Shown: piece by piece, positions 1 to 10,846 of the stretch | Numbering within the stretch: position 1 is the first letter of the stretch | Layout: each line of letters opens with the position of its first letter | Assembly: GCA_009103225.1 (NCBI GenBank) | Contig: RHPI01002438.1 | Location: 1,088,812-1,152,811 of the forward strand | DNA length: 64,000 bases | Direction of reading: 5' to 3' | Source: Chlorokybus atmophyticus | Lineage: Eukaryota; Streptophyta; Chlorokybophyceae; Chlorokybales; Chlorokybaceae | Position numbers and translations under genes: made by a program | The notes under the pieces: generated by a model | What the model was told of the DNA's origin: nothing | Databases searched by the model: none | Seen by the model: only the letters and a program-made list of their open reading frames with translations

Positions 1-595
1 GCTGTGCGTGGTCACTGACTGTGGCTAAGCACAGTGCACAACTCGCGCACTTCGAGTGTTGCACTGTGTATTGTTGTTGCGCATAGCAGTTGAGCAATAC
101 ATTGTTGGTGCAGGATTTTGCTAGGTTTGATGACATACTTCCAGTGGCAGACGATTGCATCCCGTCGCGCAACCCACACGATGTCTAGTCTCAATCACCC
201 ATTGAGTTTGGGCCTACAGCCAGCCGGTGAAGGGCATGACCTGTACATTTTTGGGTCCAGCTGTGGTAGGCCCATCTCGTCTGTTTGATTTCCAGTTTTG
301 ACATGTAACGTACAACTCACTAGTATTAGCTGCAGCTTGCGCACTGTGTGACCGGTGAACTGCTGCTGTAGATGCATGTACAGCACTGCGCTGCGGTCAA
401 CTAGGTTGATCCGCCAGTTGGCTGTATCGTTCCGTGCGACTATATCAGACTCTGTATCAACGCTCATTGTGAGAGTACGGAGCATCATCAATCACCGCTT
501 TGATTTACACTGTCAAGGGATGGCGTACTTCAGAAGCCACAAAAATACTACTTAGACATGCCATAAAGCGCTTGGTTTCAACGGCACCTCAGCAT
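1..595. other. intergenic, no gene seen
   Basis: I find no open frame with recognisable protein character and no splice-consistent exon chain here. Short frames exist on both strands but look random. Confidence 0.5.
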
Positions 596-1336
596 ACCGT
601 ACATATTCATCCCAGCCCTTGTCAAGATCGCTGTGCCCCATTTGAGCCTGCCCCAAACAGTAGAGTTAACATGTATGCAGACTCAACAAACAGTACTTGT
701 AGTTTAGTCGGTTGTGTCATGCGTCCATACTCGAGCTTCGTCGATGTTGTAGTAGTGGAGGCAGAGAAAGCCAGTGCAAACGCGCCTCAGGGTGACCTGC
801 TGCACGAGAATGCAGTTGGCGACGGGCACTTGCACGTTAACACATGCAGATCATGCGAACGCACTTGGTAGGCATCCGCACATGCAGGTAATGCGGACCT
901 TCTCAAGGCAGCTGCTTGAAGGCTGCACTGAGCTTGCATCATTGTCTGTCGCCATCATGATCGCAGCGGCCTCATGATCAAGCGTAGGAAGGTAAGCAGC
1001 GGGCAGTAGTTCGGCAAGCTAGCCAGCAAAACGCGACAACAGAACGACGACTTGCAGACACAGCATTTGCCGCACGGCACATGCAAAGCACAGGCGCTGT
1101 GCCAGCCCAGACAGAGACAGAGAGCTATAGCCCTGAGCTGCTCTACGGCTGTCTACAGATGCTCCGGAAGCGCAAGTCGAGGCTAAACAACAGCAACGAC
1201 AGCTGCTGCCGTAGCAGCTGTCGTTGCTGTTGCCGGCGTTGTCGTGGTACAAGCGCATACGGCCCACCGTTCCTACCTTGTGGTGGCAGCAGAGCAGCTG
1301 GTGGACTGCTGGCAGCGGTCGCCGCTGACCTGTGTG
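596..1336 (+). repeat. long direct repeat, copy 1
   Basis: This stretch of about 740 bases has a diverged second copy in the same orientation at 4800-5515. Matching landmarks in order are the opening acatattcatcccag, the block cagtagagttaac, the block gggtgacctgctgcacgag, a hairpin core, and the closing ggcagcggtcgcc. Substitutions and small indels are frequent, so the copies are old. No protein family is recognisable in any frame. It could be a non-autonomous transposon or a segmental duplication; the ends are not sharp enough to tell. Confidence 0.7.
1188..1232. repeat. perfect hairpin inside repeat copy 1
   Basis: Two 20-base arms (1188-1207 and 1213-1232) are exact reverse complements around a 5-base loop. 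The equivalent site in copy 2 (5366-5410) keeps the loop and inner arms but has mismatches in the outer arms. Confidence 0.85.
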
Positions 1337-2258
1337 ACTTCCTCCGACTGCCAATTGCTGAAAGCAGAGCCCAACCACATTACCAACCACGTCAATCCGA
1401 TCCTCACATACGCCAGATCGCACACGCCGCCGCCGCCGCCGCCACCGCCGACGGCGGCGTCGTCGGCGCGCACCCAGCGCGACCAACACTCCTCCTATGC
1501 TGCTAGCTGGCAGGCAAACCCTTGCACAACACGCCACTACAGCAGGGCAGCTGTGAGGACGACAATGGCGGCGCCGGCCCTGACAAGCACGTCCTTGATC
1601 AATTTCGGCCCCCGCCCAGCTACCCCTGGTCGAATCGACCTGGTCGACATGCAGTCTGCTGCCGGTACGCGTTCACCATTCGAGCTGTCGGCCCTGCACA
1701 GTGTATGGTACTTTGATGCAACAGGCATAGGGTACATGTAGATCGATGATCGGCACATCGTGCACGGTCGTGTGAAGCCGACATCATGTACAAGTCACGG
1801 AGTCATCAACGCAAGCAAGGCAAACAGACTCTGCGCACAGCATTACACCCGCCCCTGCGTGGGCCCCACTTGGGGGCCACGCAGACCAAATGCATAGCGT
1901 GCATGCAAGTCAAGCAACATGCACACGCAAGGCAATTAGCATGCGCGTATAAACAATAGCCATGCACATACACCATGACCGTCACTGGTAGTCATGGTTT
2001 GACCACAGGACTTGAAAAGTTGTTCATGTGAAGTTGCAACATGACATTTCAACATGACATTTCACCAACGAGGTTTTCCTTTGTGTTCACGTAAGATAAA
2101 TGTTATAATGTTAAAGAGAATGTGCTACATTACTAATTTATAGTATAGTAGTTGCACCATGCGGCTCCAAACTCAAATGCATGTGCGAATCTGAACGTAT
2201 ACATTACGTTGCAGTGCATGCTTCTTAAATGCATGCATTCAAGAGGGGGGAAGGGGGG
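1337..2258. other. intergenic, no gene seen
   Basis: A GC-rich part with a CCG-type microsatellite near 1425-1450 is followed by AT-richer sequence. The overlapping frames on both strands around 1240-1750 are low-complexity products of the GC-rich microsatellite and show no family resemblance. Confidence 0.45.
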
Positions 2259-2430
2259 CCACCGCCAGAAAAATGCCCCTGCCCCAAAGATAGGGCCATT
2301 GAGCACCGCGCGCCACCAGCAACGTACAACTTAAACTCGGGGCAGTTTAGGGCTACATCGCACCGCGCGTCATCAAGTTGTAAGTCGAAATGGCCCTATT
2401 TTCGGGGCAGGGGCATTTTTTTGGCGGTGG
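2259..2430. mobile_element. MITE-like element with 42-bp terminal inverted repeats
   Basis: Bases 2259-2300 and 2389-2430 are inverted repeats of 42 bases with about three mismatches. They begin ccaccgcca and end atagggccatt. The 88-base centre also carries a weak inner inverted similarity (caccgcgcg and the caagttgta/tacaactt motif). There is no coding capacity. A target-site duplication is not obvious because the left flank is a G run. Size and structure fit a miniature inverted-repeat transposable element or a foldback element. Confidence 0.6.
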
Positions 2431-3198
2431 GACCTTGCGGAAAGGGTGGACTTTCACTTGTGTAACAACATTATGTGCACACATTACTGCCGCATGTAAT
2501 AACTGCTTGTAATGCATGCGCGCATGCCGCATGGTGCAACTATGCTTGAATGTGATCATCACAACCGCTACAATACCAATTGATTAACTGCAGAGAGCAT
2601 CGGATTGTTCTTCTCATCATTATCAAGTTGCATGTGTTTGATTGTGACTTAAACTCTTCAGCAGCTGTCCTTATGCACATGCGCATGTGCAAAAACCATT
2701 GTGAGAAAAACCATCAAGCTGTTTTGCAATAGCGCTCAAGTTTAAAATTTGCATGTTCACAAAGCTGCTAGCTAATGTGATTGCAAAGTAGGGATCATAG
2801 TAACTTGCTAAGCCAATGGCGGCCACAATGTGAATTTCCGAATCTGGCAATGATTAAATGTAGTGGTGTACACACAAGTTACATTGTCGCTGAAGCTGTG
2901 TGTGTGTGGAGAGGCGCATACACTCTGCAAGTGTACATGATATATGACGTGCTATTAGGCACATGCATGTAATGCACCACAACCACTCAAGCATTACATG
3001 CACACTAGTATACATTTCACCGTTGTCACCACCGGTCTAATCTACAGCACTAAACTCCCAGCTACTAGACTTCCTCGTTGCACATGCATGTACATGCACA
3101 CGTTTATCATTACCTGCCCAAACGGGCTGCTGCTAGTCGCTGGTGTTAACGGGCAGCATGGCAATCACAATGCCGACAACTCCCTCCCTTTCGCTCTC

Positions 3199-3706
3199 TG
3201 TAACAGTTGGGGCCCGACCACTAGGCTATAGTAGTAAAAGACACTACCATGAGTGAGGTCTGTCACAATTTATCCCAATTCGTGACATTCCTCCCCAATT
3301 TAACCCATGAGTTCCTCATAATCCAATGAGGCACTAGCCCACGTCGCCGTTTTCGCGGCCGTACCACAATTGGTCTGCCCGCGGCCTATTGGATCCGGCC
3401 CACGAACGGTCCTGACCGACCGAACGGCCATCCTCACCGCGCGACCTGCCATCGCAACGCGACCGTTCACGCGGCCTTGGGTTGAACTGGCTCGGCGCGC
3501 AGGTCGTGATCCCGCGCCCAGCCTAGGGCAAGCCGCCCCAAATGTTTATGTTTTTGCCTTGGATCTGCCTCAGTCCCCTACGGGAATTGAACCAAAGACG
3601 TCAAGCTCCGAAACCATTGTAACAGTTGGGGCCCGACCATTAGGCTATGGTATAAAAAGACACTACCATGAGTGAGGTCTGTCACAATTTATCCCAATTC
3701 GTGACA
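3199..3706 (-). mobile_element. TRIM-like miniature LTR element 1
   Basis: Two direct repeats of 89 bases (3199-3287 and 3618-3706, about 93% identical by eye) flank 330 bases of internal sequence. Read on the minus strand, each repeat begins TGTCAC and ends GTTACA, giving the TG...CA ends of an LTR. A 5-base target duplication is present (CTCTC at 3194-3198 and 3707-3711). Just inside the 5' repeat is TGGTTTCGGAGC, close to the usual initiator-Met-tRNA primer-binding site TGGTATCAGAGC. A purine tract GGGGAGGAAT directly precedes the 3' repeat. There is no gag or pol, so the element is non-autonomous. Confidence 0.75.
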
Positions 3707-3944
3707 CTCTCCCTCTTCCCCGCCACTCTCTGCATCTCGCCGCTCATGCCGCGGCCTTGGCTGCCATTCTACCCTAACCCTCGCTGCGTGCTGCCTACGT
3801 CAGCACTACACGCGCAGGGCCGTTCAGGTGGGAGCTGTTCTGCTGGTAGATTGGTGTCATTGGTAGTTCGGTGGTGCTGGCAGTTAGGTGCTGGTGGTTG
3901 GGTTGGGTGGTGGGGTTGGGCGCTCACGCCCTGGGCACGGGCAA

Positions 3945-3996
3945 GCATGCACGAGGAGCAAGCTGCGTTACCATGCAGCTTGCTCCTCGTGCATGC
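3945..3996. repeat. perfect hairpin, 22-bp arms
   Basis: Arms 3945-3966 and 3975-3996 are exact reverse complements separated by 8 bases. The arms begin and end with GCATGC. No flanking gene explains it. Confidence 0.85.
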
Positions 3997-4799
3997 TCAC
4001 TGTCCAGTCCAGTGTGCTACCTAGCGAAGAGTTTGGGCCAGCCCTTTGCAGCGTGTGTACTCGTGTGCTTGCTGTTATTAAGCCTGCCTGACCAACATGG
4101 TTGTGAGCACGGTTGAGCATTACTGCAATTGCTCGAAATGCTGCATGATTCAATAAGAGTCTATGTGCAGCTGCTATACGGCCTATACAGCAGACACCAT
4201 TTGTGTAGTCCTATGCTAAAGTACATTGTTATAACTTATAATATTGTCCTTCATGCTGAGCATGACGAAGTGCTGCAGCACCCGATTGATTAGCACTTGA
4301 ACCACATCTGCAACTTCATAACAACCAATATGTGAATGTAAACTCTGCAGTGCCTTTTTCCCATTGCACACAAACCCACTACCTACTTGTATGTGATTGG
4401 CTACAGTATGACATTACTATACAAGGTCCATTCTACGAGCATGTGCTGAGAAAAGCAAGTGCTTGGCCTCAGTGGTGTGCGCTCTGCTGATGCGGCCAGA
4501 GAACAGACTGAGAACCCTGCTCAGCGAGGCCTGGTGATTGCCCAAGACACATGCCTTGGCAGCAATCAATCGCACTTTGCATGACGGGAGTGGAGTGTAG
4601 ATCGAGCTGGACTGACTTGTCCTTCCTGACTCTGCCACACTGTAGACGCGTGTCACGCTGGAAGCTTACTCGTCAAGAGGTCTGCTACTTAGAGTCAAGA
4701 AGGCTCATCACAAGCTTACCATGGGCGAGCGAGGAGACGCATTCGCCAATGTGACTTCTGAACTTCTGGTATTGCCGCACATCAGGTTCTGATCTGCTT
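3997..4799. other. intergenic, no gene seen
   Basis: I see no coding exon, RNA gene or repeat structure beyond short random frames. Confidence 0.45.
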
Positions 4800-5515
4800 A
4801 GCCGGACATATTCATCCCAGTCCCTTTTCCAGATCGCTTAAGCAATGAACCTGCACAAGACAGTAGAGTTAACCAATGTAAAGCTCAACTGTAATACTAC
4901 TCAGTTGTATTATGCGTCCACACTCGAGCTTCTTTCTTGTTGAAGTAATGGAGGCATAGCAAGCAAGTGCACACACGCCTTAGGGTGACCTGCTGCACGA
5001 GAATGCAGATAGTGTCGGGCACTTGCACGTGAACACATGCAGGTATTGCCAACCTCATAAGCTCTACGCGGACATTGTTCCACGGCATTGCTTGAAGGCT
5101 GCACTGAGCTTGTTGCGTCAACGTTTGTCGCCATTGTGCTCGCAGCAGCTGCGTGAGCAAGTAAGCAGCGGGCAGTAGAGAAGGACAAGAACGTAGCCAG
5201 CGACAAGCGACAACAGCACCATGAGTTACACGCACAGCACTTGTTGCACGGCACATGCAAGCATAGGCGCCTGCCAGCCAAGACAGTCAGAACACATAGA
5301 ACTATAGCCCTGAGCTGCTCTACGGCTGTCTACTAGTGCTTCGGTAGCGCAAATGACGAGGCCAACAACAGCAAGTACAGCTGCTGCCGTAGCAGCTGTC
5401 GTTGCTATTGCCGGCGTCGTCATCCAAACACATACGGCCTACCATTCCTACCTTGGGGTTGGCAGCAAAGCAGCTGGCCGCGGCGGTCTGGTGGCAGCGG
5501 TCGCCTGACCCCTGA
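4800..5515 (+). repeat. long direct repeat, copy 2
   Basis: This is the second copy of the repeat at 596-1336, in the same orientation and about 3.5 kb downstream. Copy 2 ends about 55 bases before an assembly gap. Confidence 0.7.
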
Positions 5516-5570
5516 CCTCTAACTTGCAGCGCACAAAGCATGCACAAATAGTTAAGGAAAAAGAGAGGGG

Positions 5571-6194
5571 NNNNNNNNNNNNNNNNNNNNNNNNNNNNNN
5601 NNNNNNNNNNNNNNNNNNNNNNNNNNNNNNNNNNNNNNNNNNNNNNNNNNNNNNNNNNNNNNNNNNNNNNNNNNNNNNNNNNNNNNNNNNNNNNNNNNNN
5701 NNNNNNNNNNNNNNNNNNNNNNNNNNNNNNNNNNNNNNNNNNNNNNNNNNNNNNNNNNNNNNNNNNNNNNNNNNNNNNNNNNNNNNNNNNNNNNNNNNNN
5801 NNNNNNNNNNNNNNNNNNNNNNNNNNNNNNNNNNNNNNNNNNNNNNNNNNNNNNNNNNNNNNNNNNNNNNNNNNNNNNNNNNNNNNNNNNNNNNNNNNNN
5901 NNNNNNNNNNNNNNNNNNNNNNNNNNNNNNNNNNNNNNNNNNNNNNNNNNNNNNNNNNNNNNNNNNNNNNNNNNNNNNNNNNNNNNNNNNNNNNNNNNNN
6001 NNNNNNNNNNNNNNNNNNNNNNNNNNNNNNNNNNNNNNNNNNNNNNNNNNNNNNNNNNNNNNNNNNNNNNNNNNNNNNNNNNNNNNNNNNNNNNNNNNNN
6101 NNNNNNNNNNNNNNNNNNNNNNNNNNNNNNNNNNNNNNNNNNNNNNNNNNNNNNNNNNNNNNNNNNNNNNNNNNNNNNNNNNNNNNNNNNNNNN
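5571..6194. other. assembly gap (624 N)
   Basis: An unbroken run of N. Any long frame drawn across it is an artefact. Confidence 0.99.
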
Positions 6195-6289
6195 GGGGGC
6201 TTATGGTGACACACAGCGAAACATGCGATGATGAGTATGAGCAAAGAGTACCGCCGTATAGTGTGTCGACACTTATTATCTGCTAGCAC

Positions 6290-6367
6290 ACGAAGTAGAC
6301 ATGGTACGCCACATACCATGTCTACTTCGTACAAGCGGTAGAGTATTAGTGATACTCTACCGCTTGT
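6290..6367. repeat. two abutting perfect hairpins
   Basis: The first hairpin has 17-base arms (6290-6306 and 6314-6330) and a 7-base loop. The second starts on the next base and has 16-base arms (6331-6346 and 6352-6367) with a 5-base loop. Both are exact and unrelated in sequence. They lie about 690 bases beyond the stop codon of the minus-strand SRPR gene. Confidence 0.9.
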
Positions 6368-7051
6368 TGGTTTCATTAGCACATCACTCGGCATGGAAAT
6401 GTTGACCTTACCTGCTTGCTATGTTTCATGGGACACACAAGGATTGCCGTAGGTAAACTGCGACAATGCATGCACAGGGTGGGGCTGTAGCGGTAGTGCT
6501 ATGTAGTATAGCCCGGTACCATGCGGTCGTAATTGATCTGCTGCGTGAGAAAAGTGCTTGTGATATATGGTGAAGTGGAATGGCATGCAAGGCATGTTGA
6601 ACATGTGCAAAACAACAATTGTAAGTGTAGCGGATGCAAAAGGCAATTGGCATATGCAAAACATATGTGCATATGCAGTGCCATAAATTCAACCACCACC
6701 CACCAATTCAACCACCGGGCCAAGGCATGCGCCTGCATGCTATCTATCAACTACCACTAGCCCTAACCCTTACCTGCCCCCCTGTCAGCCATGCATGCAT
6801 GCATGCATGGCAATGTCAATCACTAATACAAGCGCCATGGTGTGTTTGTTGTTGATTTGCATGCCACAGTTGCATCGCATAAAGTATACACATAGAGGAG
6901 TTGCCCTCAGCTTGTTTGGAAGGAGTCACATCTCCCAAACACACGTGCTAGTCTTACCACATATAGAGTGCAAAGACATAGTCCATTACAGCTACGGCAG
7001 CCTTAATACTACAGCGAACTGACTTGAAACCAATAACAAAAATCTAATACG
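6368..7051. other. intergenic, 3' side of SRPR
   Basis: No gene is seen. It contains an (ATGC)n tract near 6790-6810. It also holds TTACA at about 6986, which is TGTAA on the SRPR strand and a possible poly(A) signal of the type used by many green algae. Confidence 0.4.
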
Positions 7052-10000
7052 CTAAGCTAGAAGCGCCTTCACAACAGCCCTCACGCTGAGCTTGCGCAAA
7101 TCAGTGTAGTCCTGCCCGCATCCGACAAACATGATGGGAGCGCCGCTGGTGTACGCCATGGACAAGGCAGCACCCACCTTGTCATCAATCGTATCAAACT
7201 TAGTCAGCAGGATGCCATCGATCAAGCGAGGAGTGGTCAGAGTGGACAAGTCTGCAAGCTTCTGATTGAACTTGGTCAACTGATCAACCGCGTCGTTGCC
7301 AACGAGGGCCTCGCCGACAAACAGCACAAGATCGGGCTCGTTCATTGTGACGAGTTTGGCCAGCGCACGCATAAGCGGCTCGTTGTCTTGCATGCGTCCC
7401 GCCGTGTCAATCAGCACAACATCCTTGCGGTCACGCTGGGCCTGCTTGATAGCGTCCATGGCAACGGCAGCGGGGTCCTTCTCGTACCCGCGCTCAAATA
7501 GTGGGACTTGCAGGCGGCTGCAATGCGTTCTCAGCTGCTCGACTGCGCCGGCTCTGAATGTGTCGCACGCAGCGATGAGCACAGAGATGTCGTGTTGCTG
7601 AAGCCAATACGCCACTTTGGCTAGGTTTGTGGACTTGCCGACGCCGTTCACGCCAACAAAGACAATCGTGTACGGGCTGCCACGCTCGCGTGCCCCGAGC
7701 ACGTCGCGCAGGATGTCAGTCGACCTGCGAGGGGTAAGTATGCGCACTAACGCCTCTTCCATGGCGGAGCGCACGATGGTGGACACACGCGTGAAGGACG
7801 CCTGCCGCCTCCCGACCAAACTTGCCGACACGCTTTCGCAAAGCTTCTCGGCTATCTCCTCAGCGACGTTCTTTGTCATCAGCTTCTCCTTCAATGCCTT
7901 CAGCACAGGCTGCACATCCTCCCTTTCAAGAGCCTGCTTTCCTGTGACACTGCAACACACAACCAATGGTTCAAAAAGACATACGCGTAAACACGTGCGT
8001 GCACATGCACACAGCATAGACCTTAACACGTGCATGCATCCATGCATATGCACGGCAGATGTGTGTGCATGTAGTTGCCAACCGCTTACGCATGAGCACA
8101 CACTCACAGAAATGAATATTTTCAATTTAAGCAGTCCCAGAAAGCGACTGACTGGGCTTGAAGCGCACCTGCTGAATACAGACGTCAACCAGCCACCCTT
8201 CTTCGCCGCACCAGAGCCAGCAGCTTGATCGCTTCCATCCTCTTCGCCATCAGAGTCATCAGAGGCCGCTGCCTCCTCTTCATCCATAAACGACTGACCA
8301 ATCGCTGCTGGGCGATGCTGAGCTTCGCCCAAGCTCTCATATCCACTTGACACACCCGCATCACTGAAGTCAAGCTTCTCTGGCCCATCAACCCACTTCC
8401 TCATCACCTGCACAAAGACACAACAAGATCCTAGTCATCAGTGTCAACACCACATCACGTGCCAACAAGCACACACGTCCACAACCATCTCACCTTGCTG
8501 GGCTTCTTCTTGTCCGAGTCCTTCTTCTCATCGCCGCTCTTCGCAGTGGTGGAAGTAATAGCCTTAGACCCTTTCTTCCCGCCGGCCTTTGCGCGCAACT
8601 TGGACACGTCGAACGCACCATTGCCACCGTCACTCTTATCAGGAGTGCCGTTGGCAAGCGGAGGCTTGCCGGAGGCGGGCTTTGCATCTGAATCCGCTTC
8701 ATCCTCATCATCTTTGCCCTTTGAAACACCAACAATATATTGAGACAAATTCTGCAACAAGCATGGATGCCATTCAATGTGTGTCTCAACCTTGACCATG
8801 CATAGCACCTGTTGTGATAAGGCGGTGGAGCCCGCGCCAGCTCTTGATGATGCTCCCGAAGTTGGTTTCGCCTTCTCTTTTGATGACGGCAGACGCTTGT
8901 CCTGATAAGACGCGGCTGCTTTGGGTCTTCGTGCTGCATCTGCTTGATCCTCGGCTTCGCGTAAGAGGTGATCGAAGCGAGCAGCTAACTTGGGATAGTC
9001 ATACACACCTGCACGATGTTAAACTGTGATCAACTACTGTGATGCGTACCTAGCATGGAACGCCGCACAATGGTTTGTGTGCTTGTGTGCGTGCATGCTT
9101 GCATGTGTGCGTGTGCACGTGCGTATATGCACATGCGCGTGTATGTCTGTATGTGTACACGCAGGAGGGCATATGTGTGTGAGCGTATACGTGCGCGCAT
9201 GCACTTGTGCGCTCGCGTGCGCGCTCATTCATGTGCACGTGCGTGCGTGTGTGCACGCACACGAAAAGATATGTTAGAAGCCAGTCATGTCTTCTGGGTA
9301 CCTGATCGGTAGTGACTGGCAGCAAACTCCTCTTTAAGCATGTGCAGCAGTTGGTCCACGTACAGCAATGTGAGCAGCTTTGAGTAGGCAGCCACGAAGA
9401 CAAGCCCAAGCTCGTTATGCATGCACCACGCCAGTACCTAAAGCAACAACAAGTGTTCAAGGTCTAATGATGCAGTTCTCTCATTGATTATTTGTTATTT
9501 CTGTAATCTGTCTTTGCCAGCTTGGGTATATGCTGCTTTGCACCAGGATCCTGGCTTGGCTAATCCTGGCTAAGGCTGGCTTCATTGGTTGCAATTGGGA
9601 CGGCAGCTTAAGATGCTTGCAGATTACAGCGAATGTTCCTTTACGACTTTCAACAACGCTACGACGAAAGTGAAGTTGATATGCAAGCACTAACTCTTTG
9701 TTCTCAAATGCAATTGGTTAATCACCAACTCAAAGTGATGCATAGTTCCAGCACTGACACGCTGAACACGCTGAGCGCAGCACAGCAGAGTCAACAAATT
9801 GTTGTGCAAAGTTGCCTTGGTTCTGCATAGAGAGAGAGTTGTTTGCTCTTTAAAAAATTGACCTTCAACAAGCTGAACACAGACTGCTAAACAGAATAGC
9901 CTTGAGAAACCAAACACTAGCGTTGACACTGTGACTGCTAATGTGTATGTTGCGAGAATACATTGACAAGCTGCAAGCAGCAGAGACATGTTGTGACCTG

Positions 10001-10192
10001 AGCACCAATGGTAACTTTCTGAGCTCCAGCTGATCCCTGACCCTTTCCCTCAAGCAGTGCGCCCCTGACCAGGGCGTCCACCGGGCCGGGGGCGGCCGAG
10101 CTGGCGGAGTCACCGCCGCCGCTGGCGCTGTCGCTCTGCCAGCGCCAAAGCACCATCCCGCCTGTTGTAAACACCCATACCAGGTCCAACAT
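7052..10192 (-). CDS. signal recognition particle receptor subunit alpha
   Basis: This GTPase docks SRP-ribosome complexes at the ER membrane for co-translational translocation. Six exons (10192-9998, 9437-9302, 9008-8809, 8718-8494, 8407-8169, 7949-7052) give 630 residues; the human protein has 638. The N-terminal SRX domain (MLDLVWVFTTGGMVLWRWQ, then LTLLYVDQLL) binds the beta subunit. An acidic/lysine-rich linker and the KVMRKW segment follow, then the NG GTPase domain. Visible motifs are GVNGVGKS (431-438), DTFRAGAVEQLRTH, DTAGRMQ and TKFD. Phases match at every junction and no key residue is missing. The ATG is supported by alignment to the family's first residues. It is divergent from the uridine kinase gene. 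Exon 1 is duplicated exactly at 20503-20869. Confidence 0.95.
9060..9260. repeat. alternating purine-pyrimidine tract in SRPR intron 2
   Basis: About 200 bases of mostly alternating TG/CG/CA dinucleotides with mixed GTGCGC units occupy most of the intron between exons 2 and 3. The composition is typical of Z-DNA-prone sequence. Similar tracts occur in introns near 14390-14460, 24560-24660 and 63700-63900. Confidence 0.6.
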
Positions 10193-10846
10193 GTTGCCAA
10201 ACCACTACTTGTCGTCCTCCACCCCCCGCCAGCGACAACGACAACAACCACCTGCCGCCGCCGCCGCCGTTAACTAACCGATAAATGCGGCTCCCAAGCT
10301 GGCACTCACGGTTAAACCTTTTGCTTAAAACATGATTGTAGCTACATGGCTGTAACCACAGTGTGTCCAGCTTGCTCATTCAGCGCCGCCGCCGCCGCTG
10401 CGGTATCGTCAAGCACGTGAGCCTTGAGGTGCAGCCCGTTGAAGGCTTCAGTGAGCTTGCTGTAAGCTTACTGGGTTGATACTAGGTATTGGCTCCTGTG
10501 GCACTGGCTTGCGTAATGTCGAAGAGGTGAGAAGCTATCCGCCGGTATGGCCTTGCATGGACTGACAGTGAGCACCAAGACATGCTTGCTTGCTTGTTCA
10601 GTTGTGTTCATCAGCAATTGATTGATCCCTTGACAATTGCTTGACGATGTCTACGTGAAAGATCTGGTCGTTGGTGACTGGCTGTCCATTGCTTGGCAGG
10701 TCTGTGGGATTTGACATTGCTGAGTACCAAGAGTTCCCAAGCAAGCAAATAGCTCGCTAGCTCAGGACCGGAGATAGCTGTCTCAGCACTTGTATGCTTA
10801 GCTAGCAAGTACGTTAGTTGCAAGTGTAAAGAAGCACTCAGGCAGT
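10193..10846. promoter_or_regulatory. divergent intergenic region SRPR / uridine kinase
   Basis: The 654 bases between the two start codons must hold both promoters and 5' leaders. A (CCG)n tract lies near 10250-10270. No other gene is seen. Up to 10337 the sequence is also present in the duplicate at 20503-20869. Confidence 0.5.

Noticed and set aside
1019-1537. Arg-rich minus-strand frame of 172 codons and overlapping plus frames
   Set aside because: Low-complexity translation of a CCG microsatellite and of the diverged repeat; no splice or family support.
3580-3660. tRNA gene or tRNA-derived SINE on the minus strand
   Set aside because: A- and B-box-like motifs are present, but the T-arm stem does not pair and no cloverleaf forms. 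The LTR, primer-site, purine-tract and target-duplication evidence fits a TRIM-like element better.
5524-6394. Long frames of 235 and 280 codons on both strands
   Set aside because: They consist almost entirely of N codons across the assembly gap.
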